Shown: one piece after another, positions 45,000 through 57,901 of the stretch | Numbering within the stretch: the stretch's first letter is position 1 | How the letters are laid out: every line of letters begins with the position of its first letter | Assembly (NCBI RefSeq): GCF_001411555.2 | Contig: NC_049910.1 | Location: forward strand, 32,521,150 to 32,585,149 | From: Juglans regia | Taxonomy: Eukaryota > Streptophyta > Magnoliopsida > Fagales > Juglandaceae | Length of the DNA: 64,000 bases | Direction of reading: 5' to 3' | Notes under the pieces: generated by a model | The model's input: only the letters and a program-made list of their open reading frames with translations | The model's database searches: none | What the model was told of the DNA's origin: nothing | Program-made: the position numbers and the translations under genes

Positions 45000-46153
45000 C
45001 AGAGAGCGTTGGGAGCCTCTGTAACCTGATCCATATTAATTTGACAGTGGAAGCACCCCTCCGGAACCAACTTTGAACAAATCCATCCTTGGCGTCAACT
45101 TTGAATAAATATTCGTACTTTTTCTTGGGCATGCAAGGTTTGAGGTGCTTAGAGAACTTGAAGTACTATATGAAATTAAACCAGCGATCGATCTAGCTAA
45201 CCTGAGTCTCAGACTGCATGGTCGCTACGAGATAATCAAGACCTCCCTAAGTTTTTATTCGAATTTAAACTTATTATAAGAGAGATAGATATATGAAATG
45301 AGCCTACATCATGAATTTATTACTATGTGTCCTCTCCACTCATGAGTTCAAGCCTTCAAAATTTTTTATTGAAGAGATTGATAAGATATTTTTTCATATT
45401 CTAAGAACACCCTCGATCGATTGTCTTAAACAAGCTAGCTGGGTGTGCCCCAGTTTGGACCCCATTGTCACCTGCTCCGTCCCCCTCCAAGTTGACCTGC
45501 AGGTAACCCAGAAATAATATACTTCTTTTAGATAGTTTGGTCTTTTCTCTTTGTAGTATAAATACATTGGCACGTGTACGTACATTCTGAAGAAGTACAT
45601 TTTTACTCAGATGAAATGAAAACAAAATTGAGACGTTCTTTCTCTGTGTTATCTTCTCGAAGCTATCCCTAGCTTGTTTCTCTTTGCATCTCAGATCACA
45701 AAACCATGGCAGAGTTCTATTTTTGTCAGCCCAACTTTAGTTGTTAGGTTAAATGTCGAAGGGATTCCAAATGGAAAATGGTAGACCATCGAGAAAGTGT
45801 ACCAAAATGTGTTTTTTTTTTAAGCATTTGTGTGTGTATGTGTGTTTTTGTAGTATTTAAAAAAAAAAATACATACACATTCATAAAAAAAAAATAGAAT
45901 ACACTATTCGGTACCGAATGTCGATGGGAGATTAATGGCGGTACTTTTGTAATGGAATGTGCTATTAATTGAACATTACTGCATCAAATTGCATTAGCTA
46001 GCTTCTCATTTGTGTAGTCCATTATTAATGTTGAAGCACACACTTTCATTTTATTATGTAGAGTATATGGTCACCTCATGGTGGTCGCATGCAATTAAAA
46101 GCCTCCCATACCGTACCCTTTTCGATCAAACACCTCGATTCCTACTATTCGAA

Positions 46154-46203
<50 letters not shown>

Positions 46204-46840
46204 TAGGTGGGAATAACGTGCAAAGTACGTTTGCCTAGTTTTATGAAATGGTTATTTGTAAAAAATAATGTATATATTTTATAAAAATGATAGTTTTCAC
46301 TTAATAATTTAAAACATAGTGGAAAAAATAAAAACATTAGTTCAAAAATATCATTCAATCTAATACATATTTATAACATTCATAATTTTAGCAAAGCTTC
46401 CTGCAATAAGTTTCATTTTGTGTCATCTTGTATAGGATCAATAGAGACAACATTGAAATTCTTATGTTGCTGTTGGTTGAGTCAGTCAAGGTTGCCCTCA
46501 TGTCATCACCTTGTCAAATGATTCATGAAATGCTTAATGGTACAGATATCAATTGTAATGCACTCATCTATTCCTCGACAACAAATGTTTCAATAGTATG
46601 CTTTATCACACAAAACATGAGAATCTCATACTGCATGGTTCGATAGGACAACGGTGTTTCCTGAAATCTATTGTGTAGAACACTATTTTATAAGACCAAT
46701 CAAAACTGAAAACAATCTACAAATTTGATTGAAATGAGCTCTCATACAGTGTAGTTGGTACACGAACGTTTATATTCACTCATCCTTCAAACCCATGAAT
46801 GAATGAACAGATGAATGTTCTTTTTTCCCTGATTTCTACC
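45000..46840. other. Intergenic, no gene recognised
   Basis: Short frames (for example 44935-45132 minus, 45311-45517 plus, 46428-46646 plus) have no recognisable domain or splice context. An (AT)n microsatellite lies at 46156-46203. Confidence 0.5.
46156..46203. repeat. (AT)n microsatellite, about 48 bp
   Basis: Uninterrupted TA dinucleotides. Confidence 0.95.
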
Positions 46841-47718
46841 GCTCCTTATTCAACTTGGTGCTTTCCCAATAACCCGTTGAGTGATCCATCCTAGACCATC
46901 ATACAGTCCGTCTCCTGTGAGGGCACAACAGGCTTGAATGTGCCAATTATGATTCTTGATGCTGTGAAGGGAAAGGCAATCGGTGATTTCAGCTAGGGTC
47001 ATTGCATCCTTGAGGTCCTGTTTGTTTGCAAAAATTAGTATGATAGAATGTTGTAGATCCTCATGTCCCAGCAACCTAAAGAGTTCCTCCTTCATTATAG
47101 AGATCCTGGCTCTATCAGTGCTATCTATCACCGCAATAAGTGCATGAGTTCCACGATAATAAGTTGCCCATGATGCCCTGAGCCTTTCTTGTCCACCAAG
47201 ATCCCACGCCTGATATGAACAGTAGTTGCAAACGGTCAATTTTAGGTGCTTAGCATTTAACATATGCATAAACAACTTTTCAAACTTTTCAATCAGGAGT
47301 CATTTTCCAAGCACGTGCCCCAATAAAAGCCTTGCACCCCTGAATAACCACTACATTTTCAATTTGTACAATAAACTACTAACTAAATTACCAAAATTTG
47401 GAATTTGCACCTCCAACTAAGATTTGAATGGATTTCATGCCACATGTCCTATTTTCCATCAATCTTAATAGTTAAATCTTGATTCAGTTTACAAATTGAC
47501 AGAATTTAGCAGTTTAAATGCAAATTGCCATTTTTGGGACTTTAGGATGCAAATTGAACAAACCATGGTAGTTTGGGAGTGCAGAGCGTAATTTCTCAAT
47601 ACTCTAAAAGTAAATCCTACATTCACCTTTAGCCAATTAACTGGTGAAATCTGTATATACAGCCATTAATAGAAGAATATCCATGAACATACAAATACAG
47701 CAAAAGCAGCACCAATTT

Positions 47719-48650
47719 GTGTAATACCCTGACATTTAAAAAGTGTACTTTGTAATTTTTTCAAAACTTGGCGACAATTTGGTAGTTGTACAAATAGAAT
47801 TTCTGAAAATATAAATAAGAGAGAGGATGAATTTATTTCCTTCACCTAGAGCAAACAAGTGTATAGATATGTAAAAAAGAGGGAAAAAAAAGACAAATAA
47901 ATAAAAGAAAATCGAACAAAATTTCCTCATTGGAGGAGGAGGAGGAGGAAATAAAGAAAAGTTAAAGGAAAGTTTTCTAAGGGTATGCCTCGAAGGTGAA
48001 GGATTAAAAAGAGGTTAATAAAGTTTAGTAAACAATCGAGGTTGCTAAGTGAAGTGTATAGGAATTCATGATGCTGATGAGAGGCAAGTAGATATGATCA
48101 TCCCCTTACTTTCTTCAAATGTCAACAAAATATTTCTCTGAAAATTGTTTCAATAATTATGATGTAAAATAGCCTGCCTTTGGTAGCCCTCTTTATGCAT
48201 CCAATACTATGTCAGAAAGAGTTCAAATGTAAATGATAATATTTGATGTTTATGTTATGTAATATGAAATGAAAATGTTATAAATGTTTATGGTACTTGA
48301 GGAAAAGAAAAAGAAAAAGAAAATAAAAGATGGGGGAAAGGATGTGACTCTATGAATGCTTGTAAAGAATTTAAATGTTTTCCTGGCCTTATGATAGATA
48401 TGCAATAGAACCAAATCTTGAGAGGCAGGGGCAACCATCTTGTATGGTACCTTGGGACTGGCTCACCCAAGCGCGCCTAGTTTATCAAGTGAAAAACATA
48501 TATTATGAAGAGTGGGGCTATAGGTACGGGCAAGTCCATAGACCAAAGAAGGATTCATCAATTTTCATTACTATCCATTTCACCATTCGTCTCATCTTAT
48601 GAATGGAATCGAACAGGGATCCTTATGAATGCCAATCCTTTTACATAGTT
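47719..48650 (+). mobile_element. Old LTR-like fragment
   Basis: Starts TGTAATACCCTGACATT, an LTR-type beginning. It contains a GC-richer block near 48440-48480 as in many Gypsy LTRs and may end near 48645 (TTTTACA). The flanks (ATTTG and TAGTT) do not match, so the borders are tentative. Confidence 0.35.
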
Positions 48651-50500
48651 GAGATGAATAAATGACACAATAGTTGCTTTTCAACAAGTTTCCAAAGAGA
48701 CAGTACTGCATCTGTGAAAAACAGAAATGGCCAAGTATGTTTTACTTCAAACTAATTCAATGCCTATAGAGTCGAGAAACTAAACCCATCCTCAATTATA
48801 CAGTAAATCATCAGTCGCACAATACAACTACAATTGACTATACAAATCAAACCTTTCCCAAATTATGTCATTTCTGGACAACTAAACAATAATTACTATC
48901 AAGAAATTTTTTTTTTCTTTTTTACAACTGACAATAATTAGCTAGCTGAGTGATGTATGAGAAACTGTGAAAGAGACTAAAATTTTGGAACACTATACAA
49001 GGAAAAAGATGAGAATGCACCAAAAGTGTGTTTGCAATAGCAAGCCATCTGTCAATCTAAATTATTTGATACTAATCATTTGATGATCATTCAAACAGAC
49101 ATACGGTAACATTTGGAATGACGGACTATGGTACCAATGGAAGACAAAATAAGAGGATGTGTTTAAGATGGTATGGCCAATGGCCATATGTAACAGAGGT
49201 CTGTGAATGCAACGTAGCAAGAGTGGATATATGATGTGCAGGGAGCAAAAACTGCAAAAACAAAAAGAAGATTGGGGGGGGGGGGGTAGAAATTATAGGC
49301 AAAGACATGATTATTAAGAGAGAAAACCAAGAGCATGGCCCTAGCCTGTAGGCAAGGTTGAATGGCCTTAAAGGATCCACACAGCTGACCCCAATTTGTT
49401 CGGAATTTGTAAACAAAAATGACTTGAGTTGAGAGAACAATTATTTGTTGGATTATTCATCAGTGTCGATTTGTAATAGCATAACTTTCTGGACCTCCTA
49501 TTAAACAACCACTTTAATATATACCGTAATTATATATAGGAATGGTAGTAACTGTTACTATCCACAATTAAGTTTTAGAGAAATACACTAAAAGCCTACT
49601 TAGAACACCACAGTACATCAACCGCTTCAAATATCATAGACTATAGAGTAAATGATTACAACACTTTCTGTTTCTGATTCACTAATGGTTCTAACGAAAT
49701 TAACGATCACGTTTCAGGCATTTAGGAGGGGCACAGATCAATGAATATATGCATGCATAAATAGAGAAAGGGAGATATGAGCTGTTTACTACCTACAGCA
49801 GAAAGGCGACGGATATTCATGCAAATACAATTAGTCCCATCTTTTCTTCCACTCTGGCAGGGGAAAAAATTATTACAATACAACAAAAGTGTTATACGCT
49901 GCAGGTCACGAAGCTAGAGAAGATGAACGAAGGCTAACGAAGAGAGAAGAAGAACATGGGGCGGCGGCTAACAAGTGATCGTATGTTCCAGAAGACCTAG
50001 AAGACTTGCTGGGATAATGGGCTTCAATGGGCCTCACGAAAACACCTTCACGATGGGCTTAACCCAACTCGTAGCTGTTATTCCTTTTATGTAATAAAGA
50101 ACCTCAGGCCCGAGTAGTAAGGGCAGATTAGTCTTTTTACAATTCTGGTATATATCCTAACAAACTATACGGAAAGAGGCATCCAAAATACTTTTCACTT
50201 TAATTCAGTTACAATTTGGAGGTGCTCCCCTCGAAGAGAGCTTTATCAGAAATTCAATATACATTTTCATTCCATTTTCATACTCAATTCAAACATTCCA
50301 GATCTTGATTGTTACAAAAAGCAATATCATTGATATAAGAATGAAAACAGAAAGAATTTAATATTTGAATAAATATATTTTATAGGAGAAGCCGTGAGCA
50401 AATCTCTAATGCTCCAATACTTTAAAATATAAATTTGAATAAAGTACAAAAAAAAACCCCATGAAAGACTTTCCTGAATGGTGATAAATATACAATATAC
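48651..50500. other. Intergenic/intronic sequence, no gene recognised
   Basis: Includes a run of 13 G at 49274-49286 and a segment at 49330-49430 that resembles widespread plant retroelement tails (CAAATTGGGGTCAGCTGTG on the minus strand). The stretch 49880-50162, read on the minus strand, starts TGTTAGGATATATACC, like a copia LTR, but no partner end or target duplication was found. Confidence 0.35.
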
Positions 50501-50859
50501 ATAAATGGAAAAAGTTAAAAGACGTCGAAGCTGCTATCTCACCTCGAATCGAATGTTCTTATAGACGAGCTCTTTCGACGTTGCTCCCAACAGTAGGGTG
50601 ATTAGTGACAACCAATTCACAGAGATTTTTGCAATCTAAAATTTCAAGATTTTGACCTCAAGCAAAAAAATAATAATAATAACACTGAGATCTGAACAAG
50701 ATCTCTTCAAATATATGAAGATCTGTTCAGATCTATAGGAAAAAAATAGAAATAAAACGGGTTAAAAAAATCTACATCAACTCAGATCTGTAGGAAATAC
50801 CTCTTCATTTACCTGCAGATCCACGATGGAAACAAAAATATAGACAGCCGTGAAGAGCA

Positions 50860-51055
50860 AATATGGCCAAAAATATGAAAAGTGAGAGTGGGCTTGAGGG
50901 AGGTTGAAGGCAGGGAGGAGACGTTGAAGGCGTAGACGGTAGCGTCCTGGAGTACAAACCTGGGCTTGCTTGGCTGGAGAATGGCTCAGACAATGAGCAC
51001 AGCACCAGGACGATGAGGTTGAAGATGAGGATGCCCACACCTCAATAGAACAAGA
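50860..51055 (-). pseudogene. NDR1/HIN1-like (NHL) gene fragment
   Basis: In one minus-strand frame the segment reads LIV, a stop (TGA where Trp is usual), then AILQPSKPRFVLQDATVYAF and NVS. This is the conserved stretch after the transmembrane helix of plant NDR1/HIN1-like (LEA-2) proteins. The upstream hydrophobic part lies in another frame and the C-terminal LEA-2 domain is not recognisable. NHL proteins act at the plasma membrane in defence and abscisic acid responses. This piece is a relic, about 240 bp upstream of the ARL relic exon on the same strand. Confidence 0.7.
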
Positions 51056-51218
51056 AAAGCTCTGAGGATTAAGGAAATTGTCAGAAATTTTCGAGACGAA
51101 AGATGCGTTCTTTAACGCCGATTTAACGAAGAATGGGGATTTAACGGAAAAGTTAACGGAAAACAAGAATTTCCGTTTAACTACCGTTTGATAGACACTT
51201 ATATAATAGTAATAGATA

Positions 51219-51245
51219 TAATATATATATATATATATATATATA
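51219..51245. repeat. (AT)n microsatellite
   Basis: Alternating TA adjoining the MITE region. Confidence 0.85.
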
Positions 51246-51297
51246 AACGCGGCTATATTAAATATTGTTGCATGGAATCTACATTACCCACCAATAA

Positions 51298-51306
51298 TAT
51301 AATTTA
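51298..51306. repeat. Left 9-bp target duplication of MULE-type MITE
   Basis: TATAATTTA, repeated at 51488-51496. Confidence 0.75.
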
Positions 51307-51487
51307 AGAAAATACTATAGCCACAAATAGATTACGCAAAAGTAAAACTTATAAATTGATGTGACTTGATGGGGTATATCAAATTATAAAATTATTTTTA
51401 TTATAAAGTAGATCTAACGGATTCTATAAAATTACATCAGTTTGTAGATTTATTTTGTATAATCTATTTGTATATGTAGCAGTTCTT
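51307..51487. mobile_element. MULE-type MITE, 181 bp
   Basis: Imperfect inverted repeats of about 50 bp: the left contains ACAAATAGATTACGCAAAA and the right, read inward, ACAAATAGATTATACAAAA. Perfect 9-bp duplications flank it. The right end read inward starts AAGAACTGCTACATATAC, similar to other MULE ends here. Non-coding. Confidence 0.82.
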
Positions 51488-51496
51488 TATAATTTA

Positions 51497-52620
51497 ATAC
51501 AGTGAAATATACATATTGTATCTATCTATTTTAATTGTAGGAAGTGTTTATGTCAAGATACATTGAGTTGGTCGAATGGCGCAAAGTAGAAGCAACACCA
51601 TGAAAAAGCTAGCAAGAAGCAACCATGCAATATGCATACCATTTTGGAGTGGTACTATAGCTCAACTAACTCCAACCTACCACGTACGTACAGTCTCCAC
51701 ATTAACCCATAAAGCTAGCGCATGCATGCACGGTAGTACTGTTCATACGTGGATGTTTTGTGATTAATTCTCTATGAAAGTGAATGAGAAAGATAGGGTC
51801 ATTCGATGAGAAGCCAAGTTGGTTGTGTTTCGACCTTTCATTTGAGTATATTATATACACCACAATCCACGTGCATATATATAATGCTAATTTATAGATC
51901 CCTCAGCCGTTGGAATTATTAATGCTAGCCACCAAAACTAGCTAGGATCTGTCTTTCTTCCTATAAAAATGGGAAAAACTAGGATAATTTCTATTTAATT
52001 TTGAAGGAAAAGAACAAAAAATAAGTGAAGCTGTCAAAAGTTGTTCGCTAAATTAAAGTCTACATTTATTTATCTTTTTTAGTTTGTATATGATGCAAAA
52101 AGAAATAAAAACAAAAAAAGAGTTAACGACGGGGCTAGCTAATTCTTTGAATTCTAATACAGATCAGGTTAAGTTGTTTGTAAACATAAAATTATTCAAA
52201 TGATGCAGTCGATCACATCTTCCGCCTACCTCTAATATTCGAAGAAGTTGTAAATTATAATTTAATTATCTTAATATTAATATCATAATATATATTTATA
52301 AAAGTTCTGACTAATATTGAATGAGTTGTTTATGAATATATATAAAATCCAAATAAATGAAAAGTTCAAACTCGACTCAAGTTTAATTAAAAATTAAACG
52401 GATAAGACTTATATACCCACCACTAGTACTTATTCGTACTTGACTTGTATACACCCTAGCTACGTATTCTTTGGCGTTCAAAGTGGTGTACTATACAGTA
52501 CTTATACTTGAGGGAAGTTCCACGTAATTTGCTGATCTTAATGAAATTAAATGCACAAGAACTAATTAATTGTTTGTAATGGCTTTCCAAAATCCCATGA
52601 GTACCTATTGGGAATTAATT
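51497..52620. other. Intergenic, no gene recognised
   Basis: The 63-codon frame at 51576-51767 has no recognisable domain. Nothing else stands out. Confidence 0.5.
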
Positions 52621-52624
52621 AAGA

Positions 52625-52795
52625 ATAAATATAGATAGAAGTTACTATTAGATGTATCCATTTTGTACACATGATGTGACATTCATCTAGATCACATATC
52701 TCTCTAAGTGAGTGTTGGGAACAATCAACTAGAAGCAGTCACGCAGTGAATGCAAAGTGTGCACTGCTATAGTAGCTTTTCTCTAACATTACTCA
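52625..52795 (+). repeat. Dispersed 170-bp repeat, copy A
   Basis: Shares AAATATAxATAGAAGTT, ATCTAGATCACATATCT, AAGTGAGTGTTGGGAACAAT and CAACTAGAAG blocks in order with 61745-61915, same orientation. No inverted ends, target duplication or coding capacity seen. Family unknown. Confidence 0.75.
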
Positions 52796-53385
52796 TTAAT
52801 TAATTGCACCGAAATTTATTGCCAATATATAGTATCTTTTGAAGATCTTATAAGGATTAATGAAAATAAATATAATTTTCTTTAAGATTAATCAAATCCA
52901 TCGTCTCAACTCTCAAGTAAGCCCCTAAACCTAACCACGAAAGCCGTAACCCATACGATACATGCAAATTATAACACCCCTTCTTGATTGGACTTGATTG
53001 CAATGTTAGAAATATTATATGCCGATAATTTCAAATAAATAAATAAATATATATTATATGCCGATGCCATCAACGATCAATATTTTTTTAAAGTTTATTT
53101 TATTTAAATTCAAAAACCTAAAATAAAATAATGACAAACATGTAAAGTGTACAAGAGACATTAACTTAAAATAAGTTGATGCTTAAATCAAAATTTCGAA
53201 GAACAATTCTACATATAACACCATCATTTTACTCTTATCTCGCTATGATGAGATAGTCAATATCCATCAACTTTTTAACTTCTTTTTTTATAAGAAATAA
53301 GAGACAATCCAATTGTTATAGAAAGTGTCATATTTATCAAGTGAGATAATAGTTTACGTAGTATATAAATAATACTCTTAATGGC
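52796..53385. other. Intergenic, no gene recognised
   Basis: AT-rich sequence without a recognisable feature. Confidence 0.5.
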
Positions 53386-53389
53386 ATGT

Positions 53390-53745
53390 TTGTATGTTTA
53401 AAGTATTTCAAAGTTTTGTGAATAATGGTAAAATAATTTAAATGAAGATGTTTTATTAATTAAGTTTTGAAAAATAAGAGAGAAAAAATTGAATAAAAAT
53501 ATTTTTAAAATAAGTATTGTGTTGAAAATTGTGAAGGTGAATAGATACAGTTAAAAAATTATTCGAATATAATTTTTGTATGTATTATTTGAAATTTAAA
53601 GTTTGTAAAGGTTTTTGTTGAATTTTGTTTTTAAGTAATAATTAGGTAGTGATTAAATGAAAAAATTGAAATTTTAAAATTGAAAATTTATTTTATATTT
53701 AAGTGATATTTGTGAATGAAGTTATGATAAATTTTAAAAATCTTA
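53390..53745. mobile_element. MITE-like sequence of the AAAxTTGAATAAAA family
   Basis: Contains GTGAATAATGGTAAAATAATTT, AAGAGAGAAAAAATTGAATA and GTAATAATTAGGTAGTGATTAA. It aligns loosely with 60890-61110 and with 34080-34225. Borders not resolved. Confidence 0.4.
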
Positions 53746-54615
53746 AAAATTCTCATATTTTCCAAACATGTCATGTAATAATATAAGAAAAATAATTTGT
53801 GCATGCCTAGACTGTGCAAGTCTCATGTGACCCCTTTGAAAAAAGTGAAACTTACTTAAAAGTTTATTTTGCATGGTGGTTCTCATTGTTTTTAAACAGA
53901 TTGCACAAGAATTGCACACCTTGATTATAGACTTGTATATAGTATTACACATAATATAATAGCTTCTTACATTAAATATGAATACTAAAAATCAAATTTA
54001 CAAATCATTATTTTGTAAGTACATTTTTTTTTTTTGGAGTTGTTAATAATCTTTTGAAATTTTGTTCTCCTAAATTGGTCAGACGAAGATCATGGTTTAT
54101 AAGAGATACAATATAAATAATTAAATTATCTCTTTCTATCAATTTAAACTTTTAAGATTGGTGATAATTTAACAACCACTTTTATCACTTTTGTTAAGGA
54201 AATACCGTTCTTTTGTCTACCTAGATGGCCTACACAAACACTAAACTAAGTTTTAGCTTCAATTGTTTATGTTGTAGGTAGATGTGATAATATGTGACAT
54301 GATTCGTAAATCCAACACAAATACGACATAAACTTAGCTTGTTTGGGTTTAATATAAATAGATTCGAGTCAAAACGGGTTAATTCGTTAAAACACAATTA
54401 ATAAATAGGTCAACATGCTTAACCGAAGTTAACCTGCAATAATATGTTTAATTTTTATTTCAAAATTACAATTTTATTATTGTTGTATTGTCATATTGGT
54501 ATTTATCAATATACTTATGTTTCTATAGTTAGGATTGTAATTCTGGACATATGCTCATATTTGTTATTGTTGGATTTGTCATATTGGTTTTATTATAGGT
54601 TAAAATTTCTAAATA
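53746..54615. other. Intergenic, no gene recognised
   Basis: AT-rich, no domain-bearing frame. A T run lies at about 54025-54036. Confidence 0.5.
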
Positions 54616-54621
54616 CTATTT

Positions 54622-55440
54622 TTTTTTTTATAAAATGATGAAATTTTATTGCTCAACAAGTCTTACAATATCTCTAAAGATACAATTGACTTAATACATG
54701 TTGGAAATTCTTCCAATCCTATGAAATCCTCTTGTAGAGATAATGCTTCTTGGGCAAGAATATGAGCAGCCTGATTAGCTTCTCTTCTTGTATGGACAAC
54801 TGACCAAATGACACAAGTATTCAAAATTTTGGTATCCTCAATTAACCGACCTGCCTGGCTCCAATCTGGATTCTTCATTGAAAAGTTATTCACCATTTGT
54901 AAGACATCTCCTTCCAATATAAGTGATCGAATGCCCATTTCTTTACAGAATTTGAAGCAACCATTATAGTATAAGATTCAGCCACCCGAGAATTTTGATT
55001 TAGACTTCTGGAAGTACTAAGAGAACCTATCACCTGTCCTTCTCCATCTCGAATGATCACCCCTATGCCAATATTTCCCTTCTCCTTATCAATCGCAACA
55101 TCCCAATTGGCTTTGTAACACTAATTAGGAGGCTTAGTCCATTTTTGATAGATGTGTCCAATATTCTGATGATAATGCTTTTTTGTAGTTCTAAGCATTT
55201 TTAAATGCTTGCCAATCATCCTTTACTTTGTTGATGATCGAATTAGGATGTCTAAAATGTTTTCCATGAACAAAATCATTTATTCTAAACCATATCAACA
55301 TTGCTACTATTTTTGCTTCCTCTAGGTCCTCGTGTTGGAGAGTATTACATGGTTTGCTCCAAATGTCCAAAAATGATTTACTTTGAAAAACCATCATTTG
55401 AATTTTCTTACTTCCCTGGCACCTGACATCTTTTGAAAAA
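54622..55440 (-). mobile_element. 5'-truncated LINE insertion (RNase H end)
   Basis: The minus strand carries an RVT-associated segment (55397-55191, with KSFLDIWSKPCNTLQ) and then a plant LINE RNase H domain (54938-54663, with GIRSLILEGDVLQMV and HTRREANQAAHILAQEAL). It ends in AATAAAATTTCATCATTTTA and an A run (plus-strand T run at 54620-54631). Order, truncation and poly(A) tail are typical of LINE insertions. Target duplications were not confirmed. Confidence 0.85.
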
Positions 55441-56520
55441 TCATATTTTATTAGTAGGTAGTCTTATTATTATTATTTTTAGATATTGTGGTTACTAATA
55501 AATATAGATTTTAACTTTTATGTTAAATTATGTTAATCAGGTAAAACGGGTCATGCGGCTTAGTTCAACCCATTTACATGAAATGGGTTGAAATGAGTTG
55601 TATCATGTGGACTAATTTCTAATTAATTATTAAACGAGTCAAAACGAGTAACACGACACGATCTGTTATTTAAATGGATTGTGTTAGGGTTTGAATATCT
55701 CACTCGTTTAGCTTAATGGGTTATATTCAGATTAATCCATGTAGTCAAATTTACATAACTTGATACGATAAGAACACGAATTGTCACCTTAGTTGTAGGA
55801 TTTCAAGAATAAAATGTCATGTTATATAATTCTCCCCCCTAAATCTTTTAATATTGTTAGACAATTAACCACGACATGCGGTCTACCTTTGACCAGCTAA
55901 ATTATATTTTTCTGTCACTCAAGCAACTTTTTAATTGAGATTAGGGGAGTAATATACTTGCACTAGACTTTGGTTTACATCTTTTGCATGCGAATAATGT
56001 TGTGTACACATTTTTTTCTAAAATAATTTAATTTGTTTTAGACAAATCCCTTCTTTTTATTATAGGGTGTCTTTTTATGCTTGAGTCGATAACGTAATTT
56101 TTTAATATTTATTGATCATTTAATATCACATATTAAATATTGGAATGCTTATTTTATTTGTCTAGCAATATCTTTTCTACTATAGGCTATAGAGTAGCTT
56201 GAACAAGAATCAGAAGTCCTATAAAAAGTGTCATACAGCTTTAACTTTAAGCGGGTATTTAATAAAACTTGGGTTGGTGGGGATAAAAGGTGTGGCCACA
56301 ACCTGCAACAGAGGCTTTCAATGGTACAAAATTAATCAACATGATAAAAAAATAACAATAATAAATAAATAAATAAATAAATTGAGAATGCTTTTTTAAT
56401 ATGTTTATCAACTGCGACTCATTAAACATATTATTCTCATTTTTATTCACCAATTTTGGCTCAACATAGTGGAAACCTCATATTTATAAATTTCACCATC
56501 GAGTTCACCTAATTTTTAAA
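55441..56520. other. Intergenic, no gene recognised
   Basis: AT-rich sequence. An AAAT repeat lies at about 56359-56380. Confidence 0.5.
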
Positions 56521-56526
56521 AAAAGA

Positions 56527-56695
56527 AAAGAGTAATTCTATTTGCAGCCTCATTTGAGGACTATATGTACAGACTTTTTATTAAATGAAAACAAATATCA
56601 TTTTAAGAGGAATAATTTTGTAATTTTAAAAAATTTTAAAAATAAAATTACTTAAACTTGCATTGTAGTCTCCAAATAGAAATTGTAACTAGCAT
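56527..56695. mobile_element. Candidate MULE-type MITE
   Basis: The left begins GAGTAATTCTATTTGCAGCC and the right, read inward, has TTACAATTTCTATTTGGAGA, giving imperfect inverted ends similar to the 59861 element (GAGTAATATTAC). No target duplication was resolved because the right flank runs into a poly(A) stretch at 56700-56716. Confidence 0.4.
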
Positions 56696-56719
56696 TGTTA
56701 AAAAAAAAAAAAAAATAGA

Positions 56720-57880
56720 AGAAGAAGGTAAAAAAAGACGTACTGTAATTGATTATATCTATTGGAGGATTGTAAAACTCTTGTGATAAATTAATTTTTT
56801 TCACATCCTTGTTCTTATTTTTTGTGTACATTTTATCACACTTTCGTAATATTTAGCATACAGTACATGACAAACGGTGCCACTTATCTTGTACACGGAA
56901 AACTATATTATTAATTGTATATTGGATCCTAAAATATAAAATATTATTATATGAGCTTATTGTGACAATGATCTCATCGATTTTACTTCTTACTTAAATT
57001 TTAAAATTTACTGCGAGAGAAATTAACATATAAAGCTGACTCTGTAACATTAATTTTGACCGTGTGAATTTTGAGTGTTTATTTGTTATTGTGATAATCA
57101 CTACATATATCTTTTTATTCTAATCTAAATCTTACAACCTAGACGACGACTATTAATTATAAATTTGTACAAAATAGGAGAAATAATCACCTCTAGTCCA
57201 CAATGACGATTTGGGCCTTGATAGTATGGTCAGAAGTTCACAATGACGGTTTGGGATGTCAGTACGGTTCCTATACATACATTCATATTAATAGATAGTT
57301 AAAAATATAGAGAATACAAATAGAGAATGAGACACACAGATTTACATAGTTAGATACAAAGTATTCATCTACTAGTCATTTGGAGGATAAATCCATGATG
57401 AGTTGAATATTTTACAGTCTCTCGTACCTCATTGTACAAATGGGGGTCAATGATCCTTTTTGGCCTAGAGAAGATGGTCTCTGGAGTCTCCTCATCGTAG
57501 GGTTGAAGAAGATCCCTTGGTTATTCCAATCGAAGTCTTCCTTATCTTTCCATCAGATCCCCTTTTATTTGGGCCCTTAAGAGTGGTGAGAAATGGTAGC
57601 TTTATGTCACCTCACCCTTTACAGGTCTGACTTCCCCTCTTATCTTGTCCCATCATTTCTCTTCTCTTTCTTCGTGATGATGGCTCCCTCATGAACAAAG
57701 CTTGAAATATTATATTGGGCCTGGTAAATTTACTCCTAATAGTATGTTGTGATTCTTAAAGTCAACTTACTCAACAAGAAGGTCTTGAAAATCTTCAAGT
57801 CAAGTCGTAACAGAGATCACTTGTAGAAACTTGTAGAAAAAATAAATCTTGGGAACCAATCCCTAGTTTTCTATTTGTTT
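56720..57880. other. Intergenic, possible LTR-derived sequence
   Basis: An imperfect direct repeat (AGTTCACAATGACGGTTTGG-like) lies at about 57198-57252. From about 57325 the sequence resembles LTR flanks of plant retrotransposons (GAGACACACAGATTTACATAG), without a recognisable coding region. Confidence 0.35.
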
Positions 57881-57901
57881 ATGTTAAGCAATGAAGATCT
57901 C

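Larger units (their letters stand above)
46850..50620 (-). pseudogene. ARF-like GTPase (ARL5-type) gene relic, two exon blocks
   Basis: The distal exon (47209-46850, stop at 46850-46852) encodes the C-terminal two-thirds of an ARF-like GTPase: [10 protein letters not shown] (switch II), [14 protein letters not shown], the NKQD base-recognition motif in [12 protein letters not shown], and a C-terminal [12 protein letters not shown] block. It follows a TCATATCAG acceptor. An upstream exon block at about 50620-50543 encodes the switch I side (VTNHPTVGSNVE...YKNIRFE) and ends with a GTGAG donor. An extra A near 50574 shifts its frame. The first exon with the P-loop was not found. ARL5-type GTPases recruit tethers at the trans-Golgi; this copy lacks the P-loop region, so it is most likely a pseudogene. 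The 3.3-kb interval between the blocks holds an LTR-like insertion (47719 on). Confidence 0.75.

Noticed and set aside
47714..48651. Solo LTR with clean borders
   Set aside because: The start looks LTR-like but the flanks do not match and the end is a guess.
49330..49440. SINE of a known plant family
   Set aside because: A short resemblance to retroelement tails only; no A/B boxes or ends could be defined.
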